Origin: Pseudomonas putida
GTDB taxonomy: Bacteria > Pseudomonadota > Gammaproteobacteria > Pseudomonadales > Pseudomonadaceae
Reading direction: 5' to 3'
DNA length: 64,000 bases
Assembly (NCBI RefSeq): GCF_003228315.1
Contig: NZ_CP029693.1
Location: forward strand, 3,480,001 to 3,544,000
Shown here: in pieces, positions 30,394-40,586 of the stretch
Layout: every line of letters starts with the position of its first letter
Numbering within the stretch: position 1 is the first letter of the stretch
Translations under genes and position numbers: made by a program
Notes under the pieces: generated by a model
What the model was told of the DNA's origin: nothing
Database searches by the model: none
What the model saw: only the letters and a program-made list of their open reading frames with translations

Positions 30394-31416
30394 TCAGGAC
30401 GAAATCAGCTCGGCCTTGACCAGCTTCGCTTGTTCGTCTGCGTGGTACGAGGAACGCACCAGCGGACCGGAAGCGACGTTCTTGAAGCCCATCTTGTAAC
30501 CTTCCTCGGCGAACCAGGCGAAGGTATCCGGGTGCACGAAGCGCTGGACCGGCAAGTGGCTGCGGGACGGTTGCAGGTATTGGCCGAGGGTCAGCATGTC
30601 GATGTCATGTTCGCGCATGCGCTTCATGACTTCGATGACTTCGTCGTCGGTCTCGCCCAGACCCAGCATCAGACCGGATTTGGTCGGAATGTGCGGCATC
30701 ATCTGCTTGAAGCGTTGCAGCAGGGTCAGCGACCACTGGTAGTCCGAACCCGGGCGCGCGGCCTTGTACAGGCGCGGCACGGTTTCCAGGTTGTGGTTGA
30801 ACACATCCGGCGGCTCGGCGGCGGTGATTTCCAGCGCGATGTCCATGCGGCCACGGTAGTCCGGCACCAGGGTTTCGAGCTGCACGTTCGGCGACAGCTT
30901 GCGGATTTCACGGATGCAGTCGGCGAAGTGCTGGGCGCCGCCGTCGCGCAGGTCGTCGCGGTCTACCGAGGTGATGACCACGTACTTCAGGCGCAGGTCG
31001 GCGATGGCGATGGCCAGGCTTTCCGGCTCGTTGACGTCCAGTGGCTTCGGACGACCGTGGCCTACGTCACAGAACGGGCAGCGACGGGTGCAGATGTCAC
31101 CCATGATCATGAACGTCGCGGTACCGCCGGAGAAGCACTCGCCCAGGTTTGGGCAGGACGCTTCTTCGCACACGCTGTGCAGCTTATGTTTGCGCAGCAG
31201 CGACTTGATGCGGTCGACTTCCGGGGACACCGGAATGCGTACGCGAATCCAGTCGGGCTTCTTCGGCAGTTCAGTGGTGGGAATGATCTTTACCGGGATG
31301 CGTGCAACCTTTTCGGCGCCGCGCAGCTTGACGCCGGCTTCAACCTTGGGACGCGGGGCCGGGCGCTCGGAGACATCGAGCGTCGGGATTACGGTTTGCA
31401 CAGCATCAGTAGTCAT
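30394..31416 (-). CDS. lipA: lipoyl synthase
   Basis: A 340-residue radical-SAM enzyme inserting two sulfurs into octanoylated lipoyl domains. Auxiliary cluster motif [13 protein letters not shown], radical-SAM motif [15 protein letters not shown], and the C-terminal RSSYHAD (the RSSY serine that ligates the auxiliary cluster). The ATG at 31416 ([15 protein letters not shown]) gives the usual Pseudomonas N-terminus; frames upstream run into lipB. One base separates it from lipB. Confidence 0.97.
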   Translation of the reverse strand: MTTDAVQTVIPTLDVSERPAPRPKVEAGVKLRGAEKVARIPVKIIPTTELPKKPDWIRVRIPVSPEVDRIKSLLRKHKLHSVCEEASCPNLGECFSGGTATFMIMGDICTRRCPFCDVGHGRPKPLDVNEPESLAIAIADLRLKYVVITSVDRDDLRDGGAQHFADCIREIRKLSPNVQLETLVPDYRGRMDIALEITAAEPPDVFNHNLETVPRLYKAARPGSDYQWSLTLLQRFKQMMPHIPTKSGLMLGLGETDDEVIEVMKRMREHDIDMLTLGQYLQPSRSHLPVQRFVHPDTFAWFAEEGYKMGFKNVASGPLVRSSYHADEQAKLVKAELISS

Positions 31417-31417
31417 A

Positions 31418-32065
31418 TCAGTCGATTCCGCCCGTGAGGGTCGTCTGCTCAGCGTAGTCGAGGTGTTTGACGAGCTGCGCACGCAGCCGGGCACTTACCT
31501 CGGCAAATTCAATCGATCCTGCGTGATCGCTCAGCTGGGTCATCGCCAGCCCGGCATAGCCGCAGGGATTAATCCGTCGAAACGGTTCAAGGTTCATGTC
31601 CACGTTCAGGGCCAGGCCGTGAAAGGAACAACCATGGCGGATCCGCAGACCCAGAGATGCGATTTTCGCTCCGTCGACATAGACACCCGGCGCATCGGGC
31701 TTGGCCGCCGCCGTCACGCCATAACTGGCGAGCAGCTCGATCAGGCACGACTCCATGCGGGTCACCAGATCACGCACGCCGAAACCCAGCTTGCGCACGT
31801 CCAACAACAGGTAAGCCACCAGTTGCCCGGGGCCGTGATACGTCACCTGGCCGCCGCGGTCGACCTGCACCACCGGGATATCTCCCGGTAGCAGCAAATG
31901 CTCGGCCTTGCCGGCCTGGCCCTGGGTGAAGACCGGCGGGTGCTCGACCAGCCAGATCTCGTCGGCGGCATCGCTGCCGCGTTCGTTGGTAAAGCGTTGC
32001 ATGGCATGCCAGACCGGCTCGTAAGCCATCTGGCCGAGCTCGCGAAATCCCAGCGTGCCGGACAT
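31418..32065 (-). CDS. lipB: octanoyl-ACP:protein N-octanoyltransferase
   Basis: A 215-residue enzyme that moves octanoate from ACP to lipoyl domains, the step before LipA. Motifs: [72 protein letters not shown] and the catalytic Cys in [13 protein letters not shown]. The ATG overlaps the ybeD stop codon (TGATG), arguing for translational coupling. Confidence 0.96.
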   Translation of the reverse strand: MSGTLGFRELGQMAYEPVWHAMQRFTNERGSDAADEIWLVEHPPVFTQGQAGKAEHLLLPGDIPVVQVDRGGQVTYHGPGQLVAYLLLDVRKLGFGVRDLVTRMESCLIELLASYGVTAAAKPDAPGVYVDGAKIASLGLRIRHGCSFHGLALNVDMNLEPFRRINPCGYAGLAMTQLSDHAGSIEFAEVSARLRAQLVKHLDYAEQTTLTGGID

Positions 32066-32340
32066 CACAGCACCATGTGCACGAAACCGGTCGCCCGCAG
32101 ATAGCTGTTGATGTTGTACAGCTGGTCCTGGTCGGTCGCGACGATGTGCAACTGAATGGTGGTGTATTTGCCGTTGCTGCTTTGACGCTCATCGACACGC
32201 TCATCGTTGATCGTCGCGTACTTCTTGACGATTTCAATGATCCTGTCTTTGTTGCCGACGCCCGTATCGCAGATCACCTTAACCGGATAATCAGTCTGGG
32301 GAAATTCGATCTTTGGCGCCTTTACTTCGGTATCGGTCAT
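32065..32340 (-). CDS. ybeD: YbeD family (DUF493) protein
   Basis: A 91-residue ACT-like fold protein (DUF493). Core: [37 protein letters not shown] and [18 protein letters not shown]. It is found beside lipB in many gammaproteobacteria and is assumed regulatory for lipoate metabolism, but no activity is established. Stop overlaps lipB start. Confidence 0.93.
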   Translation of the reverse strand: MTDTEVKAPKIEFPQTDYPVKVICDTGVGNKDRIIEIVKKYATINDERVDERQSSNGKYTTIQLHIVATDQDQLYNINSYLRATGFVHMVL

Positions 32341-32427
32341 GGCGTAACGGCCTCGTAAGCGTAAGCCGTGGCGACGGGCATGGCTGCGCGCCAGATCAGC
32401 GCGAAGCCATGCAGGTGCACACTAGAT

Positions 32428-33585
32428 TCAGTTGAACAGGCTGTAGAAGAATAGACGGATGCTATCCCACATGCGGCGGAAGATACCACCCTCTTCGACG
32501 CCGTCCAGAGCGATCAGGTCGGCGCTGTGCACCACCTTGTCTTCCAGCTTGACTTCGACCTTGCCGATCACGTCGCCCTTGGCGATTGGCGCGACCAGTT
32601 GCGGGTTCATGGTCATGCTCGCGGCGAGCTTTTTCAGCTGGCCTTTTGGCAGGGTCATGGTCAGGTCTTCAGCCAGACCGGCCTTGACCTGGTTGGTGGC
32701 GCCTTTCCAGACAGGTGCCTGAGCCAGCTCGGTGCCTTTCTGATAGAAGGTCTGGGTTTCGAAGAAACGGAAGCCATAAGTCAGCAGCTTCTGGGTTTCA
32801 GCGGCGCGAGCCACTTCGCTGTTGGTGCCGAATACCACGGCGATCAGGCGCATGCCATCACGTACGGCGGAGGACACCATGCAGTAGCCGGCTTCATCGG
32901 TGTGACCGGTTTTCAGACCGTCGACGGTCTTGTCACGCCACAGCAGCAGGTTGCGGTTTGGTTGCTTGATGCCGTTCCAGAAGAACTCTTTCTGCGAGTA
33001 GATCGCGTAGTGAGCCGGGTCTTCGTGGATGATCGCGCGAGCCAGCACAGCCATGTCATGAGCCGACGAATAGTGCTCAGGGTTTGGCAGACCGGTCGGG
33101 TTCATGAAGTGGGTATTGGTCATGCCCAGATCGGCGACGGTCTTGTTCATCAGATCGGCGAACGCGTCTTCGCTGCCGGCAATGTGCTCGGACAGTGCAA
33201 CACTGGCGTCGTTACCCGACTGGATGATGATGCCGTGCAGCAGGTCGCTCACGGTCACCTGAGAGCCGACCTTGATGAACATCCGCGAACCGCCGGTACG
33301 CCAGGCATTTTCGCTGACGGTCACCGGATCGTTTTCGCCGATCTGGCCACGACGGATTTCCAGCGTCGCGATGTACGCGGTCATCAGCTTGGTCAGGCTG
33401 GCCGGCGGCAGACGCTGGTCACCATTGTTTTCAACCAGCACATTGCCGCTGCTGGCGTCCATGAGCACATAGGCCTTGGCGGCCAGTTGCGGTGGCGATG
33501 GCATCATCTCGGCCGCGAACGCGGCAGGTGAGAGGAGCAGCGGGACTAGAAGGCACAGGCGTTTGGCAAAGGTGGTGATGTTCAT
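32428..33585 (-). CDS. dacA: D-alanyl-D-alanine carboxypeptidase (PBP5/6 type)
   Basis: A 385-residue periplasmic low-molecular-weight PBP. Signal peptide to AFAAEM; active-site motifs SLTKLM (SxxK), SGN in IIQSGNDASVALSEHIAG and KTG in DGLKTGHTDEAGY; then the PBP5 C-terminal beta domain (~270-360) and an amphipathic anchor helix (MWDSIRLFFYSLFN). It trims the terminal D-Ala from pentapeptides. PAO1 names this locus dacC. A possible member of the mrdA-rodA-mltB-rlpA-dacA morphogenesis cluster, although 184 bp separate it from rlpA. Confidence 0.95.
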   Translation of the reverse strand: MNITTFAKRLCLLVPLLLSPAAFAAEMMPSPPQLAAKAYVLMDASSGNVLVENNGDQRLPPASLTKLMTAYIATLEIRRGQIGENDPVTVSENAWRTGGSRMFIKVGSQVTVSDLLHGIIIQSGNDASVALSEHIAGSEDAFADLMNKTVADLGMTNTHFMNPTGLPNPEHYSSAHDMAVLARAIIHEDPAHYAIYSQKEFFWNGIKQPNRNLLLWRDKTVDGLKTGHTDEAGYCMVSSAVRDGMRLIAVVFGTNSEVARAAETQKLLTYGFRFFETQTFYQKGTELAQAPVWKGATNQVKAGLAEDLTMTLPKGQLKKLAASMTMNPQLVAPIAKGDVIGKVEVKLEDKVVHSADLIALDGVEEGGIFRRMWDSIRLFFYSLFN

Positions 33586-33769
33586 CCGTCTCTCGAAATC
33601 GCTAATGGAAACTTGCCCGAGGGCAAAAACTAATCAAATAACCTTCTAACGGGTTATCGCGTATTCAGTTGCTCACTCTGTAACCCTTGCCGGGTTTTTG
33701 TTCTTCATCGAGCCAACAACCTGGTTCACCCCCCAAAACCGCAGATGAACCGTCAATCAAGTCCTACGT

Positions 33770-34780
33770 TTACTCTGCGACCACACTTGGCGAACCAAGA
33801 TTGGCCAGGCGCACGCTGTTTTGCACTTGCTGGATTTCACCCGGCGAACCGATCGGCCCCAGGCGCACCCGATGCAGCGTCTGTTGATTGCGCACGATCG
33901 AGCTGATGAACACCGGAGCGCTCACCATCCCGCTGAGCTTCGACCTCAGGAGCTCTGCAGCGTCCGGGTTGGCGAACGCGCCCACCTGCAGATACTGGCC
34001 AGAGGCTGGTGCAGAAGCGTTTTTTTTTGCGTCCGCAAGTTGTACAGGGACAACGGCGGCGGCATGTTGCTGTGGTGGCGGCGTCCATTGCTCGACGGTA
34101 CCGGCCGAAGCCGTGATCGCCGGGGCGCTATTCTGCGCGACTTGCGGCTCATTGAGCATTAAAGGCGCCGGACGGCCTTTCGCCGCCCAATAGGCCTGCG
34201 GGTCTATGCCTTCGACCTTGACCCTGGCAGTGCCGATCTCGGCATAACCGAGCTTCTTGGCGGCGGCATAGGACAGGTCAATGATCCGGTCGGAGTAAAA
34301 CGGCCCGCGGTCATTGACCCGCAGGATCACGCTGCGATTGTTGTCCAGGTTGGTCACACGGACATAGCTCGGCAGCGGCAGGGTCTTGTGGGCGGCACTC
34401 ATGCCGTACAGGTCATAGACCTCACCATTGGCGGTGTTCTGCCCATGGAACTTGGTGCCGTACCAGGACGCCGTGCCCGAAGCCACGTAGGTCTTGGATT
34501 CCTGCAGCGGGAAATAGGTCTTGCCCAGCACGGTGTAGGGGTTGGCCTTGTATGGGCCGGTGTGCAGGGTTGGCGTGGCGTCCGGAATGCGCGAAACATC
34601 GACGTCCCACCAGGGAGCGCCATCCTTGTGGGCACGGTTGATATCCAGACCCGGCGCCGAACGCACGGCAGTGGAAGACTTCTGCGTCGGCGAGCGGCTG
34701 GTCGAACAACTGGCGACCAGCACTGCCAACGCGGCAAATGCCATCAGCTTCAGGGGTTTACTCATAGGCAATGCCCGCAT
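33770..34780 (-). CDS. rlpA: septal ring lytic transglycosylase RlpA
   Basis: A 336-residue lipoprotein acting on denuded glycans at the septum. Lipobox VLVASCST; double-psi beta-barrel domain (~100-195) with ASGTASWYGTKFHGQNTANG, RVTNLDNNRSVILRVNDRGP (catalytic Asp/His region) and SYAAAKKLGY; C-terminal SPOR domain (~260-336; QVGAFANPDAAELL), which binds denuded peptidoglycan. Two starts are possible: the ATG overlapping the mltB stop (TAATG, 34780) or five codons on at 34765. Confidence 0.94.
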   Translation of the reverse strand: MRALPMSKPLKLMAFAALAVLVASCSTSRSPTQKSSTAVRSAPGLDINRAHKDGAPWWDVDVSRIPDATPTLHTGPYKANPYTVLGKTYFPLQESKTYVASGTASWYGTKFHGQNTANGEVYDLYGMSAAHKTLPLPSYVRVTNLDNNRSVILRVNDRGPFYSDRIIDLSYAAAKKLGYAEIGTARVKVEGIDPQAYWAAKGRPAPLMLNEPQVAQNSAPAITASAGTVEQWTPPPQQHAAAVVPVQLADAKKNASAPASGQYLQVGAFANPDAAELLRSKLSGMVSAPVFISSIVRNQQTLHRVRLGPIGSPGEIQQVQNSVRLANLGSPSVVAE

Positions 34781-35790
34781 TACTTGACGCCCCGTGCTTG
34801 GACCAGCTGTTCAGACAGTTGATGTACGGCCATGGCGTACATCACGCTGCGGTTATAACGCGTAATTGCGTAAAAATTCTTCAGGCCCATCCAGTATTCG
34901 GGGCCATTGTCGCCCTCAAGGCGAAAAGCGGTAACCGGCATATCATCGCGCAGCGCATCATGACTTGACCAGCCCAGGGCCCGCAACTCTCCAACGGTCT
35001 TGGTCGGCTCGATACCGGTGGTCAAACCTTCATCCACCTGCTCGCCCCGCACATCGGCGCGACTGACCACCGGCTCGCCGGCGACCCAGCCGTGACGCTT
35101 GAAATAGCTGGCGACGCTACCGATCGCATCATCCGGGTTGTTCCAGATATTGATGTGGCCGTCCCCGTCGAAATCCACCGCATAAGCGCGAAAGCTGCTG
35201 GGCATGAACTGCGGCAGGCCCATGGCACCGGCGTAGGAGCCCTTGAGGGTCAACGGATCAACCTGTTCTTCCCGGGCCAGCAACAGGAATTCGCGCAATT
35301 CCTTGCGGAAAAATTCGGCTCGGGGAGGATAGTCGAAACCCAGGGTCGACAAGGCATCGATGACGCGGAAGTTGCCGGTATTGCGGCCGAAAAAGGTCTC
35401 AACGCCTATGATCGAGACAATCACCTGCGCCGGCACACCGTATTCCTGCTCGGCACGGGCCAGCACCGCTTCGTGCTGACGCCAGAAATCCACACCACGG
35501 GCGATACGCGCGTCGGTAATGAACATCGGGCGATATTCGTTCCACTGCTTGACCCGTTCGGCGGGCTTGGAAATCGCGTCCAGAATTGACTGTTTGCGCT
35601 CGGCTTCGCGGAACACGCCCATCAACTGTTCGCCGGCAAACCCGTAGTCGCGGGTCATTTCACCGACGAATTCGGCCACCTGGGGCGAACCTTCGTAATC
35701 GCCGGCCAGCGCTTCCTGCGCGCTGCCAAGGATGCTTACCAGGCCGACCCACGGCGCGTATCGAGTCGCCCAGCCACGCATTACCTGCAT
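34780..35790 (-). CDS. mltB: membrane-bound lytic murein transglycosylase B
   Basis: A 336-residue GH103 transglycosylase. Motifs: YGVPAQVIVSIIGVETFFGR (catalytic Glu), GSYAGAMGLPQFMPSSF and AVDFDGDGHINIWNNPDDAI. N-terminal hydrophobic stretch (WVGLVSILGSAQEALAG) is probably a signal peptide; no clear lipobox, so it resembles the soluble SltB1 of P. aeruginosa. Start at 35790 is preferred over 35826, which would overlap rodA. Confidence 0.93.
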   Translation of the reverse strand: MQVMRGWATRYAPWVGLVSILGSAQEALAGDYEGSPQVAEFVGEMTRDYGFAGEQLMGVFREAERKQSILDAISKPAERVKQWNEYRPMFITDARIARGVDFWRQHEAVLARAEQEYGVPAQVIVSIIGVETFFGRNTGNFRVIDALSTLGFDYPPRAEFFRKELREFLLLAREEQVDPLTLKGSYAGAMGLPQFMPSSFRAYAVDFDGDGHINIWNNPDDAIGSVASYFKRHGWVAGEPVVSRADVRGEQVDEGLTTGIEPTKTVGELRALGWSSHDALRDDMPVTAFRLEGDNGPEYWMGLKNFYAITRYNRSVMYAMAVHQLSEQLVQARGVK

Positions 35791-35807
35791 TGAACTCTTC
35801 ACCTTAT

Positions 35808-36950
35808 TCAAACCTGCGCGATCCACTTGCGATGGGTATGGATCGACATCAAAACCCCAAACGCTGACAGCAGCGTCACCAGCGAAGTTCCTCCGTAGCT
35901 AATGAACGGCAACGGCACCCCCACCACCGGCAACAGGCCACTGACCATACCGATGTTGACGAAAACATACACAAAGAACGTCATGGTCAAGCTGCCGGCC
36001 AATAGCTTGCCGAACAGCGTTTGCGCCTGGGCGGTAATCACCAGTCCGCGACCGATCAGCAACAGATAAATCAGCAACAGCGCACAGATACCGACCAGAC
36101 CAAACTCCTCACCCATGACCGCAATGATGAAGTCGGTATGGCTTTCCGGAAGGAAGTCCAGGTGCGACTGGGTACCCAGCAGCCAGCCTTTGCCGAATAC
36201 GCCGCCCGAACCAATGGCCGCCTTGGACTGGATGATGTTCCAGCCGGTGCCCAGAGGATCGCTCTCCGGATCGAGGAAGGTGAGGATCCGCTGCTTCTGG
36301 TAGTCGTGCATGATGAAGAACCACATGGCGATGGCCACGGGCACGGCGGCGGCGAGCACGCTGAGGATCCAGCGCCAGCGCAGCCCGCCCATGAACAGCA
36401 CGAACGCACCACCGGCCAGGATCAGCAGCGAGGTGCCAAGGTCCGGCTGGCGCACAATCAGAATGAACGGGATGCCGATCAGCAGCAGACTGATGCCCAC
36501 ATGCTTGAGTTGCGGCGGCAAGGTGCGCTTGGACAGGTACCAGGCGATGGTCGCCGGCATCAGAATCTTCATGAACTCCGAGGGCTGGAAGCGAATGACG
36601 CCAGGGATGTTGATCCAGCGCGTGGCGCCCATGGCGTTGTGGCCCATGACATCCACCACCACCAGCAACAGCACACCGATCACATACCCGACCGGCACCC
36701 AACGGGCCATGAAACGCGGTTCGAACTGAGCGATGACAATCATCGACACCAGGCCGATGCCAAACGAAGTCGCCTGTTTGGCCAGCAGATCCCAACTCTT
36801 GCCGCTGGCCGAATACAGTACGAACAGGCTGCCGGCAGCCAGGGTCAGCAGCAGGATCAGCAAAACGCCATCGATATGCATGCGTTGCAGCAGCGTCGCG
36901 CGACGACGCATCACATCCTCGCTGGAGAGCATGCGATCAAAATTATTCAT
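35808..36950 (-). CDS. rodA: rod-shape peptidoglycan polymerase RodA
   Basis: A 380-residue SEDS-family glycosyltransferase with about ten TM segments. Typical segments: GATRWINIPGVIRFQPSEFM, VRQPDLGTSLLILAGGAFVL, GWNIIQSKAAIGSGGVFGKG, LPESHTDFIIAVMGEEFGL and GVPLPFISYGGTSL. It works with PBP2 (the overlapping upstream mrdA) in lateral wall elongation. Start: ATG at 36950, overlapping mrdA by 8 bp. Confidence 0.96.
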   Translation of the reverse strand: MNNFDRMLSSEDVMRRRATLLQRMHIDGVLLILLLTLAAGSLFVLYSASGKSWDLLAKQATSFGIGLVSMIVIAQFEPRFMARWVPVGYVIGVLLLVVVDVMGHNAMGATRWINIPGVIRFQPSEFMKILMPATIAWYLSKRTLPPQLKHVGISLLLIGIPFILIVRQPDLGTSLLILAGGAFVLFMGGLRWRWILSVLAAAVPVAIAMWFFIMHDYQKQRILTFLDPESDPLGTGWNIIQSKAAIGSGGVFGKGWLLGTQSHLDFLPESHTDFIIAVMGEEFGLVGICALLLIYLLLIGRGLVITAQAQTLFGKLLAGSLTMTFFVYVFVNIGMVSGLLPVVGVPLPFISYGGTSLVTLLSAFGVLMSIHTHRKWIAQV

Positions 36951-38838
36951 CACGGGCGGTAGCCTCCGCGCTGGTAGGGCCGGCGTATTCGGCTTTGAGG
37001 CGACCGTTCTCATCCAGCAGCCAGGCATCCATCACCTGACGCACGACGGGGGCCGCGACGCCGGAGCCGGACTCACCGTTCTCGACCATCACCGACACCA
37101 CGATCGCCGGATCGTCGGCCGGCGCGAAGCCCACGAACAAGGCGTGGTCACGATGGCGTTCCTGGACTTTCGAACGGTCGTACTTCTCGCCCTGCTTGAT
37201 TGCGACCACCTGGGCGGTACCGGACTTGCCGGCGATGCGGTATTGCGCGCCAATCGAAGCCTTGCGCGCCGTACCGCGGGCACCGTGCATTACCTGCTGC
37301 ATGCCGTGGTTGACCTTGGTCCAGTCGGACGGATCACGCAGGACGATGTCCGGCATCGGATTGTGGTCCACCGGCTTCTCGCCTTCGATGGTCTTGGCCA
37401 GGTGCGGACGATTCCAGATACCTCTGTTTGCCACCAGCGCCGTGGCCTGGGCCAGTTGCAACGGGGTTGACTGCATGTAGCCCTGACCGATCCCGAGAAT
37501 CAGCGTTTCACCCGGGAACCACGCCTGGCGGCGGGTCGCGCGCTTCCATTCACGGGTCGGCATCAGGCCGGGCGACTCTTCGAACATGTCCAGGGAAACC
37601 TTCTGGCCGATACCGAACTTGGACAGATACGACGACAACCGGTCGATCCCCAGTTTGTGGGCCAGGTCGTAGAAGTAGGTGTCGTTGGAGCGCATGATCG
37701 CGGTGTCGAGGTCGACGAAGCCATCACCGGTACGGTTCCAGTTGCGGTACTTGTGATCGTAGTTGGGCAGCATGTAGTAGCCGGGGTCGAACACCCGGGT
37801 CGAGGCTGTCACCACGCCCGCGTCCAGGCCGGCAATCGCCACCGCCGGCTTGATCGTCGAACCCGGCGGGTACAGGCCGCGCAGTACCCGGTTGAACAGC
37901 GGTCGGTCGATGGAGTCACGCAATTCGGCGTAAGCCTTGGAGCTGATACCGGTGACAAACAGGTTCGGATCGAAGCTCGGCTGGCTGACCATCGCCAGCA
38001 CTTCGCCGGTTTTCGGATTCAGTGCCACCACCGCACCACGACGACCACCGAGTGCGGCCTCGGCAGCTTCCTGCAATTTGATATCCAGGCTCAGGACGAT
38101 GTCCTTGCCGGAAACCGGCTCGGTACGCTTGAGCACCCGCAATACACGGCCTCGGGCGTTGGTCTCGACTTCCTCGTAACCCACCTGGCCATGCAGCTCC
38201 GACTCGTAGAAACGCTCGATGCCGGTTTTGCCGATTTGATGGGTGCCGCTATAACTGACCGGGTCCAGAGACTTGAGCTCTTTCTCGTTGATCCGCCCCA
38301 TGTAGCCCACTGAGTGCGCAAAATGCGCGCCTTGGGGGTAGTGACGAACCAGTTGCGCGACGACTTCCACGCCCGGCAGGCGGAACTGGTTCACGGCTAT
38401 GCGCGCGATCTGCTCTTCGGTCAACTCGAACAGGATCGGCACCGGTTCGAATGGCCGGCGCCCTTGACGCATGCGCTTCTCGAAGACCACCCGGTCTTCG
38501 GGCGTCAGCTCCAGCACCTCGACAATCACGTCGAGCACCTGCTGCCAGTCGCCGGAGCGTTCACGGGTCATGCTGAGGCTGAAGCTCGGCCGGTTATCGG
38601 CAATCACGACGCCATTGCGGTCGTAAATCAAACCGCGAGTCGGCGGGATCGGCTGCACATGGACGCGATTGTTTTCCGACAGGGTCGAGTGGTACTCGTA
38701 CTGGATCACCTGCAGGAAATACAGGCGCGCAATCAGCACACCAATCAGGGTCACCACCGCAATGGCCCCGAACACGACGCGGCCACGCACCAGACGGGCG
38801 TCTTTTTCGTGGTCCTTGATGCGGATCGGCTGGGTCAT
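36943..38838 (-). CDS. mrdA: penicillin-binding protein 2 (transpeptidase)
   Basis: A 631-residue class B PBP crosslinking wall during elongation. N-terminal TM helix (GAIAVVTLIGVLIARLYFLQ), dimerisation domain, and transpeptidase domain with GSTIKPAVAIAGL (SxxK), SNDTYFYDLAHKLG (SxN region) and GKSGTAQVVAIKQGE (KSG). The C-terminal tail is short. Gene order mrdA-rodA with overlap is conserved. Confidence 0.96.
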   Translation of the reverse strand: MTQPIRIKDHEKDARLVRGRVVFGAIAVVTLIGVLIARLYFLQVIQYEYHSTLSENNRVHVQPIPPTRGLIYDRNGVVIADNRPSFSLSMTRERSGDWQQVLDVIVEVLELTPEDRVVFEKRMRQGRRPFEPVPILFELTEEQIARIAVNQFRLPGVEVVAQLVRHYPQGAHFAHSVGYMGRINEKELKSLDPVSYSGTHQIGKTGIERFYESELHGQVGYEEVETNARGRVLRVLKRTEPVSGKDIVLSLDIKLQEAAEAALGGRRGAVVALNPKTGEVLAMVSQPSFDPNLFVTGISSKAYAELRDSIDRPLFNRVLRGLYPPGSTIKPAVAIAGLDAGVVTASTRVFDPGYYMLPNYDHKYRNWNRTGDGFVDLDTAIMRSNDTYFYDLAHKLGIDRLSSYLSKFGIGQKVSLDMFEESPGLMPTREWKRATRRQAWFPGETLILGIGQGYMQSTPLQLAQATALVANRGIWNRPHLAKTIEGEKPVDHNPMPDIVLRDPSDWTKVNHGMQQVMHGARGTARKASIGAQYRIAGKSGTAQVVAIKQGEKYDRSKVQERHRDHALFVGFAPADDPAIVVSVMVENGESGSGVAAPVVRQVMDAWLLDENGRLKAEYAGPTSAEATARDE

Positions 38839-38850
38839 GAGGAGGCAGAA

Positions 38851-39318
38851 CTACTTGTGATAAGGGTGGCCGGACAGCACGGTCCAGGCACGATACAGCT
38901 GTTCACCGATCAAGATGCGCACCAGCGGGTGCGGCAACGTCAGTGGCGAGAGCGACCAGCGCTGATCGGCGCGGGCACAGACTTCAGGCGCCAGCCCTTC
39001 GGGGCCGCCGACCATGAAGTTCACCGTACGCGAGTCCAGCCGCCAGCGGTCGAGTTCGACCGCCAGTTGCTCGGTACTCCAGGGCTTGCCATGGACTTCG
39101 AGGGTGACAACGCGCTCGTTCTGCCCGACCTTGGCCAGCATGGCTTCGCCTTCCTGACGGATGAAGCGCGCCACGTCGGCGTTCTTGCCACGGGTATTGA
39201 GCGGTATTTCCACCAGTTCCAGCGCCAGCTCGGACGGAAGACGCTTGGCATACTCGTGCCAGCCTTCTTCCACCCATTTGGGCATGCGGGAACCGACGGC
39301 GATCAGTCGCAGTCGCAC
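38851..39318 (-). CDS. rlmH: 23S rRNA (pseudouridine1915-N3)-methyltransferase
   Basis: A 155-residue SPOUT methyltransferase modifying Psi1915 in helix 69. Motifs: [35 protein letters not shown] and [20 protein letters not shown] near the C-terminal knot. The GTG at 39318 gives the canonical 155-aa protein; the longer frame overlaps rsfS. It is adjacent to rsfS, its usual neighbour. Confidence 0.96.
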   Translation of the reverse strand: MRLRLIAVGSRMPKWVEEGWHEYAKRLPSELALELVEIPLNTRGKNADVARFIRQEGEAMLAKVGQNERVVTLEVHGKPWSTEQLAVELDRWRLDSRTVNFMVGGPEGLAPEVCARADQRWSLSPLTLPHPLVRILIGEQLYRAWTVLSGHPYHK

Positions 39319-39328
39319 AGCGCTACCC

Positions 39329-39823
39329 TTACAGCTGGTCTTTGTTGAGCTTGGTGAAGTGCTCGTGGGTGTTTTCCGGGCTGTGGTGCTTGGCGTCTGC
39401 CGCACGGCTCTGCTCGGCACCGGCCCACAGGCGCTCCAGGTCGTAGAACTGGCGAGCCGAGGCGGTCATCATGTGCACGATCACCAGATCCAGGTCCAGC
39501 AGCACCCAGTCGCTGTCACCCTTGCCTTCTTCACCCAGCGGACGGGCGCCTTTCTTTTTGACCTCTTCGCGAACCTTGTCCAGCATCGCGTTGATCTGGC
39601 GATTGGAGGTACCGGTGGCGATGATCATGTAGTCGGTGATGCTCTGCTTGTCGCGAACATCGATGATCTGAATGTCCTGCGCCTTCACATCTTCCAGGGC
39701 TGCAACGGCAACCTTGACCAGCTCGTCACCGTTGAGGGGCTCGTTGGTGGCAACCGGCTCAGGCAGCGGGGCACTCTTGAATGTGCCTTTGCGCTTAACT
39801 TTGTTTACGTCGTTGTTGGTCAT
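39329..39823 (-). CDS. rsfS: ribosomal silencing factor RsfS
   Basis: A 164-residue protein of the DUF143/RsfS family, which binds L14 and blocks subunit joining in slow growth. Core ~25-135: [40 protein letters not shown] and [18 protein letters not shown] longer C-terminal tail ([18 protein letters not shown]) is typical of Pseudomonas. Start at 39823 ([10 protein letters not shown]). Confidence 0.95.
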   Translation of the reverse strand: MTNNDVNKVKRKGTFKSAPLPEPVATNEPLNGDELVKVAVAALEDVKAQDIQIIDVRDKQSITDYMIIATGTSNRQINAMLDKVREEVKKKGARPLGEEGKGDSDWVLLDLDLVIVHMMTASARQFYDLERLWAGAEQSRAADAKHHSPENTHEHFTKLNKDQL

Positions 39824-39895
39824 ATAAAACTCGTTTTGCTCATGTATTCGGCGGCTTGGCGACACGTTGATCCGTATCAGTGAAGCACGCCTTGT

Positions 39896-40585
39896 TCAGT
39901 TCGACGCACGGTAAAGACCATGCGCATCGATGTAGGCCAGGACCGCGTCGGGCACCAGGAAACGTACCGACTTACCGCTGGCCAGCAGTTGACGGATCTG
40001 GGTGGCGGATACCGCGAGCGGTGTCTGCCAGACGAATGCAATCTGTCCGCTCGGCCCCTTCAGGGCCAGCGGGTCGCTCACCGAGCGCGCCGCCAGCAGG
40101 TTGCGCAAGGCATCCGGCGGTTCGCTGTCGGCATCCGGGCGTTGCAACACCAGGATGTGGCAATGCTGGAGCAACTCTTCCCAGCGGTGCCAAGTGGGCA
40201 GGCCGCAAAATGCGTCCCAGCCCAAAAGTAGAAAAACCTGGGTCTGCTCGGCCATTTCGGCACGCATCGACTCCAGGGTATCGATGGTGTAGGACGGTTT
40301 GTCCCGCTGCAATTCGCGGTCGTCCACCACCAGCGGCGCCACACCGGCCACCGCGCACTTGACCATTGCCAGACGGTCCTTCGCCGACACTTGCGGCAGG
40401 TCCCGATGAGGTGGCCTGGCACTGGGTATCAGGCGCAGCTCATCAAGTGCCAGCGATTCGGCCACTTCCAGTGCACCGCGCAAATGGCCGATGTGCACCG
40501 GATCAAACGTTCCGCCCAGTACGCCGATGCGTCTGGGGCGAGGCGCGCTGGCAGTGACCGGGACTGACGGGTCGAGGTCGCCCAA
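39896..40585 (-). CDS. nadD: nicotinate-nucleotide adenylyltransferase
   Basis: A 229-residue enzyme forming NaAD from NaMN and ATP. Motifs: [20 protein letters not shown] (HxGH), [21 protein letters not shown] and [20 protein letters not shown] (ISATxIR). Start is uncertain: the TTG at 40585, with AGGAG 10 nt upstream and only 1 bp after proA, is preferred; ATG at 40618 would overlap proA by 32 bp. Confidence 0.93.
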   Translation of the reverse strand: MGDLDPSVPVTASAPRPRRIGVLGGTFDPVHIGHLRGALEVAESLALDELRLIPSARPPHRDLPQVSAKDRLAMVKCAVAGVAPLVVDDRELQRDKPSYTIDTLESMRAEMAEQTQVFLLLGWDAFCGLPTWHRWEELLQHCHILVLQRPDADSEPPDALRNLLAARSVSDPLALKGPSGQIAFVWQTPLAVSATQIRQLLASGKSVRFLVPDAVLAYIDAHGLYRASN

Positions 40586-40586
40586 G